The notes under the pieces are model-generated. The model was not told the DNA's origin, did no database searches, and was given only the letters and a program-made list of their open reading frames with translations. DNA of 64,000 nt from Excoecaria cochinchinensis (lineage: Eukaryota > Streptophyta > Magnoliopsida > Malpighiales > Euphorbiaceae), in NCBI GenBank assembly GCA_947683425.1, contig CANTUQ010000051.1, positions 1,488,001 to 1,552,000 on the forward strand. Direction: 5' to 3'. Positions 30,869 to 42,949 of this stretch are shown piece after piece; the first letter of the stretch is position 1, and the number at the start of each line of letters is the position of its first letter. Both the position numbers and the translations under genes were made by a program.

Positions 30869-31975
30869 TGTCACACCCCATTTGCCCCCTAGAAGTTCGA
30901 GCCATGTTTGTGCATGTGCATTGAGTGTGTTTTGGCATCTGATAAGGGTATTTTGGGTAAAATGCATGTTTTGGGATTTTGCTAGCGTGTGTATGCATAT
31001 ATGATATTAGGGTATGAATTAGTTGGGTTGCATTTGGGTGTGTTGCTCACATGTTTATAGGATGTGAGTGAGTGAGTTATGTTTGTGTGTTGTACTCACA
31101 CATTTGTAGGATGTTTTTAGTTGGGAGAGTCTTGTGTGTGTTTGATATGTGCTTGTTGGGTGTGAGTGATCAAGATCCACCACTAGGAAGAGGACACATG
31201 TCTAGGGTTAGGAAAAGAAAAAGAAAAAGAAAGGAAAAAGGGGAAAGGGGCATATTTCCTTTCATTTTCCCGTTTCCCTCTTCCCCTCACTATTCTTCTT
31301 CCTTTTCTCTTCTCAAAAGAGCCCTAGCCTTGGATCCAAGTTGGTGTGGTGGGAATTGATTATCTTTTGGTCTTCTTTTGGGTAAGTTTCCTGCATTTCT
31401 TTCATCTCCTTCATCTTGTTCTTCTTGTTCTTCTTCATATTTTTAGTTTGGGGTTTTGATTTAGGGTTTATTGTTTGTGTGATTTGTGGGTTGTTATTTA
31501 GTGGAGCCTCCTCGTGATCCTAACGGCAAGGAGAAGGCTGGTATTAATGGCACCAAGTGATTTGGAGCTTAGGAGATTCAGGTTTAGGAGTTTTTGTGAT
31601 TTTTGCATTTTTGTGATTTTTGCTCTTTGGATGAATTTCTTGAAATTTGAGGTCTCTTGATGTTTATAGTAGTTTATATGTTATGGGTTTTGATTTAGAT
31701 GTGTTAAGGAACCTTGAATGTGAGTTATTGAACCCAATTGTGCATTTGATTGAGATGGAGAATGAATAGTGCTGAGTTTTGATTTGTGTAAATTGATATT
31801 GTTCTTAGCATGAATTAATTGAAATTCTTGGCATAAGTGTTGTATTATATGTTAGAAATGATGGTTTGGTTGCTAGAATTGAGGTAAGTGGAAGTTTGAA
31901 TTTAGTGTGTGTGAGTGGGTGTTGTGAAAATGGGTTTTTATGCAGATTTTCCGTGTAAGGGCTAGAAATCCCTAC

Positions 31976-32268
31976 TCTGTCATAAGTGCGACATTATCGT
32001 GAGGTCGCGACGGAGCCCGGTGATAGCAGCTATCGCACGTGGCCGAGCTCGCTGCCGAGCCGAGCAACGGAGTCTCTGTCGTGAGCGTGACAGAGCGCTC
32101 ATCTGCCGAATTGATTTAGGCAATCCTCTGTTGCGAGCGCGACGGATTGGGCTGGCAGCTCACTGTCGCGAGCGCGGCAGTGAGTGGTGTGCATTTTGCC
32201 ACGAGATCGCGAATATTGCCGCGATCGCGACCTGGGGCTAGTTCGCCTCTGTCGCGAGCGCGACAGTA
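31976..32268 (+). repeat. CpG palindrome array in E2 5' LTR
   Basis: At least four clear TCGCGAGCGCGAC-type units plus degenerate ones, several with C-to-T or G-to-A changes (for example GTCGTGAGCGTGAC). Confidence 0.8.
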
Positions 32269-32494
32269 GTCCCAATTCTTCCTTGTTTTCTGATTTGGCC
32301 TTTCTCTTTTGAAATGGACTTCGCATCTTTTCCCTTTGTTTGTTTATTATGGAATGGGATTATATATGCCTATTTATGTGTAATATCATGATTGCTTCAT
32401 GACCAATAACATGTTATCCATGATAAATTATATGCTGTGTTTTGGAACATGATTTGGATTACGCATGACCTGCGAGAGTCAGTCTAGTGGATAG

Positions 32495-33023
32495 TTAGGC
32501 ATGCCTAATAGAGTCTTTTAGTTGTAGTCTCAGTTTCGTTTGGATCCCGATCAGGTCCCCGTCTGGTTCCTCGCGAACCCTTATGAATTTTGGATCTTGT
32601 TTAAGGTCCCTCCGAAAATTGTTTTGAATGTGATAAAATAAATAGTTTTTCAATTCGTACCCGTAAGGTACTGTCTGTAATCGATTCGTACCCATAAGGT
32701 ATTGTCTGTATACTCGTCATCCACTATTGTGAGTCAGCAGATGCTTTAATTGGTTTGTTCTGCTTTGAGGTGATTACAAGATTATGATATCCGAATGAGT
32801 ATGATGATACGTATGAGCTATCAGTTAACAAGTATATGAATGTGGATATGGGCTTCTGAATGTATTTCTGTATTATGTAAGCATGATTATATATCTGACA
32901 TGGTTATCCGCATATGTCATATCGTATGTGTTATGCTTTGACGACCATTGTGAATGGCCGTCCACTCTTTTGTTGTGTGTTTCCCCACTAAGCGTTATTA
33001 CTTAGCACGGTTTTTATCCGTGC
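32495..33023 (+). other. Hairpin chain in E2 5' LTR
   Basis: TTAGGCATGCCTAA (32495); GGATC/GGTCC (32542); GGTTC-CTCGC-GAACC (32565); GGATC/GGTCC (32592); GTACC-CGTAA-GGTAC (32657), with a second copy at 32688; CTAAG/CTTAG (32988); GCACGG/CCGTGC (33005). Confidence 0.75.
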
Positions 33024-33423
33024 AGGTGCGAAAGACGTTTTGCTTTGGGAGAGTCACCGCCAGTCAAGCCAACGCAGACGGGATTAGTGTTAGGGCTATT
33101 TTTGTAATAGTTATGATGATTCTTTTTGTATTAGAATTCTCATTGTATCTGTGATTTTGTAAGCTTCCACTATATATATATTGGATATGTAATTATTTTG
33201 TTTTGGTAATTGATCAGAACATTATTATAATAGTTTTGTTATATTAATGGATGATCAGTTGTTGTGTCTTAAAAGTTTTAATTTCCGCTATGTCTCCGTA
33301 TGCTTATTGTGGATGAATGTTTGCTTTGCATCGATCTATCAGGTGTGACACCACTGCTCCTACGGCATATCACTCCTATTCAGATGGGTTCGCCTACGTA
33401 TGTTTTGGGGGTGTTACAATTTT

Positions 33424-33435
33424 TGGTATCAGAGC
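33424..33435 (+). other. Primer-binding site of E2
   Basis: TGGTATCAGAGC, complementary to the 3' end of plant initiator Met-tRNA, five bases after the LTR. Confidence 0.95.
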
Positions 33436-33536
33436 CCAGGTTTAGGCTTTTCTGGGTGTTTTGTTGTCATTGTTGTGTATAGATGCGTATATGTCTAGGA
33501 ATGTGTTGGCTGATGCGGTTGTCTTTGTTTGTTTAG

Positions 33537-36500
33537 ATGGATTTTGATTATGTTTAAGGGTCACTTGAGGGGTCAGCTGAAAGCGTGAATCCTCAAGCTA
33601 TTGATCCTTTGGTTTTTGTGTCGGCTCAACCTAGGGTACAGCCCGAGGCCGCAGCCATGCCCTTCGAGGCGATGCTTAAGCTATCTCAGGACATGGCTCA
33701 AGTCTTGGAGAGAGTGACTGCCCCTAAGGCCCCGACTGAGAGTTTGAGAAGAGCTGGTGCTGAAGACTTTTATGGAACGGGTTTGGATGAGTCAGAAGTC
33801 GCTGAGAAGTGGATTGGTAAAGTAAAGCGTGCTTTAAGAGAAGTTCGGTGTCCTCCTGATCAGAAAGTAGAGTGTGCAGTGGCTTTGCTGCAAGGGTCTG
33901 CATATGAATGGTGGGAGTTGGTTTGTAGACATCCTTAGTTGCCTGACCCGATTACTTAGGAGTTTTTCGAAAGAGAGTTCACGAACAAGTATGTGACTCA
34001 GACATACAAGGATGCAAGATGGGCTCAGTTCTTGAGTTTGAAACAGTGGGCGATGTTTGTGTCTGAGTTTGAGAAGGAGTTTAATCGGTTGGCTAAGTAT
34101 GCACCAGAAGGTATTTTGACAGAGGAGTTCAGGTGTAGACATTTTGAGACCGGGTTGAATGAGTCGTTGCGTGCGATGTTGATTTCTCTTATGAGTACTC
34201 CTGGAGTTGGGTACTATCAGATCGTGCAAGCTGTTGTTAGGGCTGAGAGGTCAGAATCTGTTTTGAGAGAGAGGGCTCTGAGGAGGAATCCCTCGCGTGG
34301 AGGTTCATCTTCTTCATCCTCGGGAAAGAGGTCAAGGAACCCGCAGGATGAATCATCCATAGGCTCAGCTACGAGAGGCAGAAGACAGGGTTCAGCAGTG
34401 GTGTCTGGTTCTGGTAGAGGCGGTGCTGGTGGTAGGACTGAGTCGATGCCTATGTACTCTCATTGCAGTAAGCCTCATCGGGGTGAGTGTAGATGGCTCA
34501 CAGGTGGGTGTTTCAGATGTGGGAGCACTGAACACTTTTTGGCCAACTGTCCGAGGTTGAATGGGGATTCGGGTGCTCAGAGAGAGACCAGTAGAGTTGG
34601 TTCGAATGCCACGCAAGCTAGTCGTGGTAGAGACCGTGGAAGAGGTCGAGGCGGTAGACCTAGAGAAGGAGCTACATCTGAGTCAGTTGAGCGTCCGCTA
34701 CCTGTTCCAACTAGAGCATATGCTGTGAGAGCCAGAGAGGAGCAGGATGCTCCAGATGTGATTACTGGTAAGTTTCTACTCCATGACATTGAATTATATG
34801 CTCTATTTGACCCTGGTTCTACACACTCATATTTGTGCACAGACAAGTTGTATGACGTAGATCAGTTAGATTATGAGATATGTGTGACCAGTCCTTTAGG
34901 CCATAGTGTCAATGTGAGTAGAATGTATAGGAATTGTCCCTATTGGTTGAGGGAGTTGAGTTTCCAGCAGTGTTGATTGAGTTGCCTTTCAGAGAGTTTG
35001 ATTTGATTTTGGGTATGGATTGGTTGGGTAAGCATCGAGCAGCGGTTGATTGACATAGGAAGACGGTTGTTCTTCGGGATAGAGATCGGTCGTCTGTGTT
35101 TGTTAAAGGTTTCGGTGCTAGTTCTTTGAGCAATGTAATTTTTGCAATGCAAGCCAAGAGATTCATTAGGAAGCGTTGTGGGGCTTTTCTGGCAGTAGTG
35201 TTGGATTCCAAGCAGGATCAAGTTAGGATTGAGGATATCCCTATTGTCCGAGAGTTTGGTGATGTGTTTCCGAGCGAGTTGCCCGGTTTGCCTCCTGAGA
35301 GAGAGGTGGAGTTATCCATAGAGATAGTGCGGGGTACTTTGCCTATTTCGAAAGCACCTTATCTGATGGCTCCTATAGAGTTGAGAGAGCTCAAAAGTCA
35401 ACTACAAGAGCTATTGGATAAGGGGTTTATCTGACCCAGCATATCTCCATGGGGAGCTCCGATTTTGTTTGTTAAGAAGAAGGATGGTTCTATGAGGATG
35501 TGTATCGACTATAGGCAAATCAATAAGGTCACAGTGAAGAATAAGTATACATTGCCTAGATTTGAGGATTTGTTTGATCAGCTCCGAGGTGCAGGTGTCT
35601 CTTCAAAGATTGATCTTCGGTCGGGATATTATCAGCTGTGAGTTCAGGATGCGGATGTGGTTAAGACTGCATTTCGGACTAGGTATGGCCACTATGAGTT
35701 TTTAGTGATGCCGTTTGGTTTGACCAACGCACCTGCGGCATTCATGGATTTGATGAACCGAGTGTTCAAGCCATATCTTGACCGATTTGTAGTGGTGTTC
35801 ATAGATGATATCTTGGTGTATTCTAAGGATGAGAGTGAGCATGAGGAGCATCTCCGGTTGGTTTTGCAAGTTCTGAGAGAGCATCGGTTGTTTGCCAAGC
35901 TTAGTAAGTGTGATTTTTGGCTTCGGGAAGTGTCATTCTTGTGTCATATTATTTCGGCTAAGGGTATTCAAGTGTATTCGTCTAAGATTGAGGTGATTAT
36001 TGATTGGAAAGCGCCTAGGAATGTTCCAGAAGTGAGGAGCTTTCTCAGTTTGGCGGGTTACTATCGTCGGTTTGTGAAGGGTTTCTCAGTGATAGCTGCT
36101 CCGATGACGAGATTGTTAAGGAAATGGGTCAGATTTGAGTGGTCGGATAAGTACCAGCTTTGTTTTGAGAAGTTGAAGAGGTTGCTAGTGGAAGCTCCTA
36201 TACTTACTCAACCCATCTCGAGTAAGGAGTTTGTAATGTATAGCAACGCTTCGGGTGTCGGTCTTGGTTGTGTATTGATGCAAGAGGGAAAGGTTGTGGC
36301 TTATACTTCCCATCAGTTAAAGCCACATGAGAGGAATTATCCGACGCATGATTTAGAGTTGGTGGCTATGATATTTGCTTTGAAGATTTGGCGGTATTAT
36401 CTGTATGGGGAGAAGCGTAGGATCTTTATGCACCATAAGAGCTTGAAGTATCTCCTCACACAGAAGGAGTAGAACATGAGACAGCGCCGATGGCTAGAGT

Positions 36501-38131
36501 TGTTCAAGGACTACGACTGCATATTGGATTACCACCCGGGTAAGGCCAATATAGTCACGGATGCTTTGAGTCAGAAATCGGTTTCTGCTTTGTTCTTGAG
36601 GCGGTTTAATTGGAGGTTTGATTCGATGGGGTTTTGGTTGCCTAATTGAGAGTGAAGCCTTCCTTGAGATAGAAGATTATGGATGCTCGGAAGGATGATG
36701 AGAGGCTGCAGCGAGTTTTGCGAGAGATTAGTTCTGGTAAACAGTTAGAGTTCTTGGTTCAGGATGGGGAGTTGATGCATAGAAATCGCTTGTGTGTGCC
36801 CTTGAATGATGAGTTAAGGAAATAGCTTTTGAGTGAGGCACATACTACGGTTTTCACTATGCATCCCGGTGGTGACAAGATGTACCGAGACATGAAACAG
36901 TTTTATTGGTGGTCCAGTATGAAGAGGGATATTGTGGATTTTGTGTCTAAGTGCTTGACATGTCAGCAGGTAAAGGCTGAGCATCAAGTTCCTTCGGGAT
37001 TGTTCACACCTTTATCCGTTCCCGAGTGGAAGTGGGATGATATCGCCATGGACTTTGTATCTGGTTTGCCTTTGACTCAGATGAAGTATGACTCAGTATG
37101 GGTAATAGTGGATCGACTTACAAAGTCAGCTCATTTTCTACCTGTTAGAGTGGATTATCCGATGGATAGGTTAGCCAGTATCTATGTGGATGAGGTAGTC
37201 AGATTGCATGGAGTGCTGTTGTCCATAGTGTCAGATCGGGACCCAAGGTTTACTTCGAAGTTTTGGAAAGAATTGCAAAGGGCTTTGGGTACCAAGTTGA
37301 ACTTCAGTACGGTGTTCCATCCTCAGACAGATGGTCAGTCAGAGCGGGTTATTCAGATCTTAGAGGATATGTTACAGGCTTGTGCATTGGATTTTTTGGG
37401 TACTTAGGACAGATATGTGCAGTTGATGGAGTTTGCCTACAACAACATTTATCAGTCGAGCATCGGTATGTCACCGTATGAGGCTTTGTATGGTCGGCAG
37501 TGCAGGACTCCAGTTTGTTGGACCGAGCTATCTGAGCATTCAATTATTGGGCCAGAATTGGTTAGGGATACAGAGAAAAAGATCAGAGTTATGCAACGAA
37601 ATCTGAAGGCAGCTAAGGATCAGCAGAAGTCTTATGTTAACCTTAAGAGGAAAGATGTTTAGTTTGAAGTCAGAGACAAAGTTTTTCTGAAAGTTTCTCC
37701 TTGGAGAAAAGTACTGAGATTTGGAAAGAAAGGGAAACTTAGTCCTCAATTTATTGGACCGTATGAGGTGTTAGCTAAAGTTGGTCCGGTAGCCTATAGG
37801 TTGGCTTTACCGATAGAGTTGGCAAAGTTGCATGATGTTTTCCATGTTTCAATGCTACGTCAGTACAGATCAGATCCTTCGCATGTTCTGTCAGTTCAGG
37901 ATGTTCAAGTGCAGCCAGACTTTTCTTATGATAAGGAACCGAAAGCCATCCTAGCTCGGGAAGTGAGACAGTTGAGGAATAAGCAAGTTCCGTTTGTTAA
38001 ACTGTTATAGAATCACCACGGAGTCGAAGAAGCTACTTGGGAACCAGAGGTGTCCATGAGGGCTCAGTATCCGCATTTGTTCTGTTCAGGTGAGAATTTC
38101 GAGAACGAAATTCTTATTAGTAGGGGAGAGT
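33537..38131 (+). pseudogene. Gag-Pol of E2, multiply broken
   Basis: Collinear with the E3 polyprotein. The start ATG at 33537 is followed by TAA after six codons. Further stops occur near 33937, 33958, 35051, 35431, 35639, 36472, 36646, 37407, 37661 and 38008, with a frameshift near 34945. Against E3, most stops are one C-to-T or G-to-A step from CAG, TGG or CGA. The zinc knuckle CFRCGSTEHFLANC, protease DPGSTHS, RT FIDD and integrase core are still recognisable. RNase H has lost its first catalytic Asp (YSNASG). The tail retains WEPE but the end is diverged. It cannot make a working polyprotein. Confidence 0.9.
38119..38131 (+). other. Polypurine tract of E2
   Basis: AGTAGGGGAGAG precedes the 3' LTR start TGTCATACCCC. 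Confidence 0.85.
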
Positions 38132-39220
38132 TGTCATACCCCATTTGTCCCCTAGAAGTTCGAGCCATATTTGTGCATGTGCATTGAGTGTGTTTTGGCA
38201 TGTGATAAGGGTATTTTGGGTAAAATGCATGTTTTGGGATTTTGCTAGTGTGTGTATGCATATATGATATTAGGGTGTGAATTAGTTTGGTTGCATTTGG
38301 GTGTGTTGCTCACATGTTTGTAGGATGTGAGTGAGTGAGTTATGTTTGTGTGTTGTACTCACACATTTGTAGGATGTTTTTAGTTGGGAGAGTATTGTGT
38401 GTGTTTGATGTGTGCTTGTTGGGTGTGAGTGATCAAGATCCACCACTAGGAAGAGGACACATGTCTAGGGTTGGGAAAAGAAAAAGAAAAAGAAAGGAAA
38501 AAAGGGGAAAGGGGCAGATTTCCTTTCATTTTCCCATTTCCCTCTTCCCCTCACTCTTCTTCTTCCTTTTCTCTTCTCAAAAGAGCCCTAGCCTTGGATC
38601 CAAGTTGGTGTGGTGGGAATTGATCATCTTTTGGTCTTCTTTTGGGTAAGTTTTCTGCATTTCTTTCATCTCCTTCATCTTGTTCTTCTTCTTCTTCATA
38701 TTTTTGGTTTGGGGTTTTAATCTAGGGTTTATTGTTTGTGTGATTTTTGGGTTGTTGTTTAGTGGAGCCTCCTCATGATCCCAAAGGTAAGGAGAAGGCT
38801 GGTATTAGTGGCACCAAGTGATTTGGAGCTTAGGATATTCAGGTTTGGGAGTTTTTGTGATTTTTGCTCTTTGGATGAATTTCTGGAAATTTGAGGTCTC
38901 TTAGTGTTTATAGTAGTTTATATGTTATGGGTTTTGATTTAGATGTGTTAAGGAACCTTGAATGTGAGTTATTGAACCCAATTGTGCATTTGATTGAGAT
39001 GGTGAATGAATAGTGCTGAGTTTTGATTTGTGTAAATTGATATTGTTTTTAGCATGAATTAATTGAAATTCTTGGCATAAATGTTGTATTATATGTTAGA
39101 AATGATGGTTTGGTTGCTGGAAATGAGGTAAGTGGAAGTTTGAATTGAGTGTGTGTGAGTGGGAGTTGTGAAAATGGGTTTTTCTGCAGATTTCCTGTGT
39201 AAGGGCTGGAAATCCCGACT

Positions 39221-39520
39221 CTATCATGAGCGCGACATTGTCACAAGGTCGCGACGGAGCCCGGTGATAGCAGCTCTCGGACTCGGCCGAGCTTGATGTC
39301 GAGCCGAGCCTCTATCGCGAGCGTGACAGAGCGCTCATCTGCCAAACTGATTTGGGTGATCCTCTGTCGCGAGCGCACTCCCGAGCACGAGTGCGATGGA
39401 TTGGGCTGGCAGCTCACTGTCGCGAGCGCGACAGTGAGTGGTGTGCATTTCGCCACGAGATCGGGAAGATTACCGCGATCACGACCTGGGGCTAGTTCGC
39501 CTCTGTCGCGAGCACGACAG
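39221..39520 (+). repeat. CpG palindrome array in E2 3' LTR
   Basis: Same positions as in the 5' LTR, but with independent decay. One unit is expanded by about 20 bases near 39370-39390 (GCGAGCGCACTCCCGAGCACG). Confidence 0.8.
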
Positions 39521-39748
39521 TAATCCCAATTCTACTTTATTTTCTTATTTTGCCTTTCTCTTTTAAAATGAACTTCGTATCTTTTCCCTTTGTTTGTTTA
39601 TTATGGAATGGGATTATATATGCCTATTTATGTGTAATATCATGATTGCTTCATGACCAATAACATGTTATCCATGATAAATTATATGCTGTGTTTTGGA
39701 ACATGGTTTGGATTACGCATGACCTGCGAGAGTCAGTCTAGTGGATAG

Positions 39749-40277
39749 TTAGGCATGCCTAATAGAGTCTTTTAGCTGTAGCCTCAGTTCCGTTTGGACC
39801 CCGATCAGGTCCCCGTCTGGTTCCTCGCGAACCCTTATGAATTTTGGATCTTGTTTAAGGTCCCTCCGAAAATTATTTTGAATGTGATAAAATAAATGGT
39901 TTTTTGATTCGTACCCTTAAGGTACTGTCTGTAATCGATTCGTACCTGTAAGGTACTGTCTGTATACTCATCATCCACTATTGTGAGTCAGCAGGTGCTT
40001 TAATTGGTTTGTTCTGCTTTGAGGTGATTACAAGATTATGATATTCGAATGAGTTTGATGATACGTATGAGCTATCAGTTAACAAGTATATGAATGTGGA
40101 TTTGAGCTTCTGAATGTATGTCTGTATTATGTAAGCATGATTATATATCTGACATGGTTATTCGCATATGTCATATCGTATGTGTTATGCTTTGACGACC
40201 ATTGTGAATGGCCGTCCACTCTTTTGTTGTGTGTTTCCCCACTAAGCGTTATCGCTTAGCACGATTTTTATCCGTGC
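39749..40277 (+). other. Hairpin chain in E2 3' LTR
   Basis: As in the 5' LTR. Here the CTAAGCG-TTAT-CGCTTAG stem is intact, the second stem is GGACC/GGTCC, and the last stem has one mismatch (GCACGA). Confidence 0.7.
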
Positions 40278-40672
40278 AGGTGCGGAAGACATTTTGCTTT
40301 GGGAGACTCACCGCCAATCAAGCCAACACAGACGGGATTAGTGTTAGGGCAATTTTTGTAATAGTTATGATGATTCTTTTTGTATTAGAATTCTCATTGT
40401 ATCTGTGATTTTGTAAGCTTCCGCTATGTATATATTGGATATGTAATTATTTTGTTTTGGTAATTGATCAGAACATTATTGTAATGGTTTTGTTATATTA
40501 ATGGATGATCAGTTGTTATTTCTCAAAAGTTTTAATTTTCGCTATGTCTCCGTATGCTTATTGTGGATGAATGTTTGCTTTGTATCGATCTGTCTGGTGT
40601 AACACCCCTGCTCCTATGGCATCTCACTCTTATCCGGATGGGTTCTCCTACGTATGTTTCGGGGGTGTTACA

Positions 40673-40677
40673 GGTTC
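40673..40677. other. E2 target-site duplication, right copy
   Basis: GGTTC, matching 30864-30868. Confidence 0.9.
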
Positions 40678-42622
40678 CACTTGGTCAGCCAGAGCCCGAG
40701 CCTCCTGCCTGGATGAGCGATGAGGCGAGGGAGAGGTTCAGGCTGCTGGCTCGAGTGCAGTTTCGGGCCAGTCGTTTTATCTCCAGACCTTTCTTACAGG
40801 CCATGGGTATGATGGAGGAGGTAGATGCGCTAGTAACGGCCATAGGATGGACAAAGTTTCTGTGGCCTGCCTTCCACACTCACCCGGGAGTTATCCGGGA
40901 ATTTCTCGCTACTTTGCATTACGGGGGATTCCAGAGGTCGGACACAGAGGAAGGAGTCATTCAGTTCTGGGTCGATGGATATCATTACAGTATCACCCGC
41001 CAGCGGTTCGCAGAGGCTATGGAGTTACCAGTAGGAGAGGATGTCATAGTGCCTCAGAGGGCTATTAGGCGCCAGCATTGTGAGGTCATAACTCTGCCGG
41101 GAGTGCCATACGACCATGGCATGGCAAAGAGTACGGTGCTCTCACCACAGGCCCTCCGACGCAGCAGAGATCTTGAGTCTTTGGGCCATGGTTGCAGGGC
41201 GTCGGCTCAACATTAGTCACAAGATAGTGGTTAACTTGGTCAGAGTGTCTAGGGGGGCAGCGCCTATAGTATATGTGGGAGGAGTGATTACTAGATTATT
41301 GCTAGAGCTAGGAGCTCATCCATACCATCTCGAACCAGCACTGGAGGAGAGCATATATGTAGATGCGTCATCAGCTCTCACCATGGGGATGATAGTTCAG
41401 TTGCCAGGTCAGGCTAAGGAGTATAGACTGCGCACGATTCATGAGACCAGACGTGTTCTAGGCCTCCCATCGCTTCAGCCGGCAGAGGAGCCCCAGATGG
41501 AGGAGCAGCCTCCCCAGTAGCCTGGGTTTCAGGAGGGGCAGCCTCCCCAACAGTCTGAGTTTCAGGAGGGGCAGCCTCCCCAGCAGTCTGAGTTTCAGGA
41601 GGGGCAGCCTCCCCAGCAACCTGAGTTTCAGGGGGGACTGCACCCACAGCAGCCGCCATCAAAGGAGGGACAGCCGCAGACTCCAGTCAACATGGGGATA
41701 GAGTTCACCATGGAAAAGTTATTTGCCACTCCCCCAGCACAGAGGGTACAGAGTCCTCCTCTATCTCTAGCACAAGTTCAGAGGTCGATGCCTCGGGATA
41801 CAGCCAGGTTTTACCCTTACAGTCGAGCAGGGCACCCGGGGGCATATACCTCCACTGCACCACCTCCAGACTATCCAGCGGAGTCAGCACCAGCACCACA
41901 GGCAGCCCAGCCCGACCTATTGGTGGCCATGACGTCTATTCTTGCTGCCATGGAGCGTAGGCAGGAGGAGAGAGACAGGGCCCTCCTTGAGCGGATTGGG
42001 CAGCACGAGGAGCGTGATTGAGCTATGTTAGAGAGGTTGGCCCAGCAGGAGAGGGTCATTCAGGACCAGGCCAGGTTCATTGAGGAGTTGCGGTGGGATT
42101 TGATAGCTTCCCATGGTGCTACAGCTGACATGGTGGATACGGCTATCCAGATGGTGGACGAGTCCGTTACTTCCCTCGAATTCAGAGTAGGAGTGTTGGA
42201 GGGTACCATCCCACCTATCACACAGTCTATCGGAGTTCCGAGAGCAGACAGAGTCTACACTTGGGGGGATCAGGAGTGCAACCTGAGATCAGACCCTAAC
42301 ACTGTCTAGCAGATTCCAGGAGTTGGGGCGGGTAGTCAGAGACACCTTGGAGTTCATGGGAGTGTGCGTCCAGCCTTTCCTGGACGGCTATGCACAGGTG
42401 CAGTTCCAGCAGGCTGACCCAGCGAGAGCATAGCCCGCGGCTACACCGGTCGCAACCCCTCCTCGCGCCCAGGCTAGGTTCAGACCTCTAGCGCCAGCAT
42501 CGCCTAGCCGACCCTCCACATCCAGGGCTCGACCATTTGCGACCACATCATGGAGCCAGCCAGTGCACGTGTCGGACGATGAGGAGGACCCGGATGAGCC
42601 CTCGGGCTACCGCCCTATTTAA
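40678..42622 (+). pseudogene. Sense extra ORF (sORF) of Tat-C, main part
   Basis: It continues from 30868 as PLGQPEPEPPAWMSDEARER, then FISRPFLQAMGMMEEVDALV and VDGYHYSITRQRFAEAMELP (to about 41145). A ~65-base deletion and frameshift follow. Next come LSLWAMVAGRRLNISHKIVV and VYVGGVITRLLLELG, an 11-residue repeat (QPPQQSEFQEG, four copies, 41505-41640), a Pro-rich linker, a Glu/Arg-rich probable coiled coil (about 41930-42200), and an acidic tail VSDDEEDPDEPSGYRPI ending at 42622. Stops occur at about 41518, 42019 and 42307. With Tat-A and Tat-B this gives three copies with the same domain order. No catalytic motif seen. It resembles Athila ORF1 in pattern only. Confidence 0.65.
41505..41640 (+). 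repeat. 33-base coding minisatellite in Tat-C sense ORF
   Basis: Four head-to-tail copies of a 33-base unit (CAGCCTCCCCAGCAGTCTGA...) encoding QPPQQSEFQEG. Tat-A has only one or two related copies at the same place. Confidence 0.9.
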
Positions 42623-42949
42623 ACTGTTCAGGGAGCCTATTCTCATTACATTTTGTTTTACTTGTATAATTTTTGTAGAAAATATACTATCACTTAGTGG
42701 AACATCTATGTTTATATTTTGACTAACTTATGCTTATATTTTGTCAAATCCATATTTCAGCCTATATATTTGCCATTTTACTTACAATTTCCTAACGTTT
42801 GATAACACGGTAAACGGAAGAAAATGAAAAGAAAGACAAGATAATAATAACGTGAATATCGTTTAAATGATAACAAGCAAATCAACTCGCAACGAACTGA
42901 TCAAATCTTTTGTAACATAGGAAACATGAGTTTACACTGACCCAAAGTT
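42623..42949 (+). other. Tat-C spacer after sense ORF
   Basis: AT-rich, like 15956-16110 and 19858-20149 in the other copies. No gene seen. Confidence 0.4.

Larger units (their letters stand above)
30869..33418 (+). repeat. 5' LTR of E2
   Basis: TGTCACACCCCATTTG to GGGGGTGTTACA, 2,550 bases. It carries the intron-like segment 31382-31501 with the short frame 31502-31560 (EPPRDPNGKEKAGINGTK), the CpG array and the hairpin chain. Confidence 0.95.
30869..40672 (+). mobile_element. E2: complete Tekay/Del-type retrotransposon
   Basis: Both LTRs, a PBS and a polypurine tract are present, in 9.8 kb flanked by GGTTC. It lies in the fourth to eighth codons of the Tat-C sense ORF. The first ~190 LTR bases compared by eye show 8 differences (about 4%), so the insertion is not recent. 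The coding region is riddled with stops. Confidence 0.95.
38132..40672 (+). repeat. 3' LTR of E2
   Basis: TGTCATACCCCATTTG to GGGGGTGTTACA, 2,541 bases. It is collinear with the 5' LTR. The intron-like segment is 38646-38762 and the short frame 38763-38821 reads EPPHDPKGKEKAGISGTK. Confidence 0.95.

Noticed and set aside
33424..33435. tRNA genes suggested by TGGTATCAGAGC and TGGCGACTCCACTGGGGA
   Set aside because: Only the 12-18 bases of primer-binding sites are present, without cloverleaf arms.
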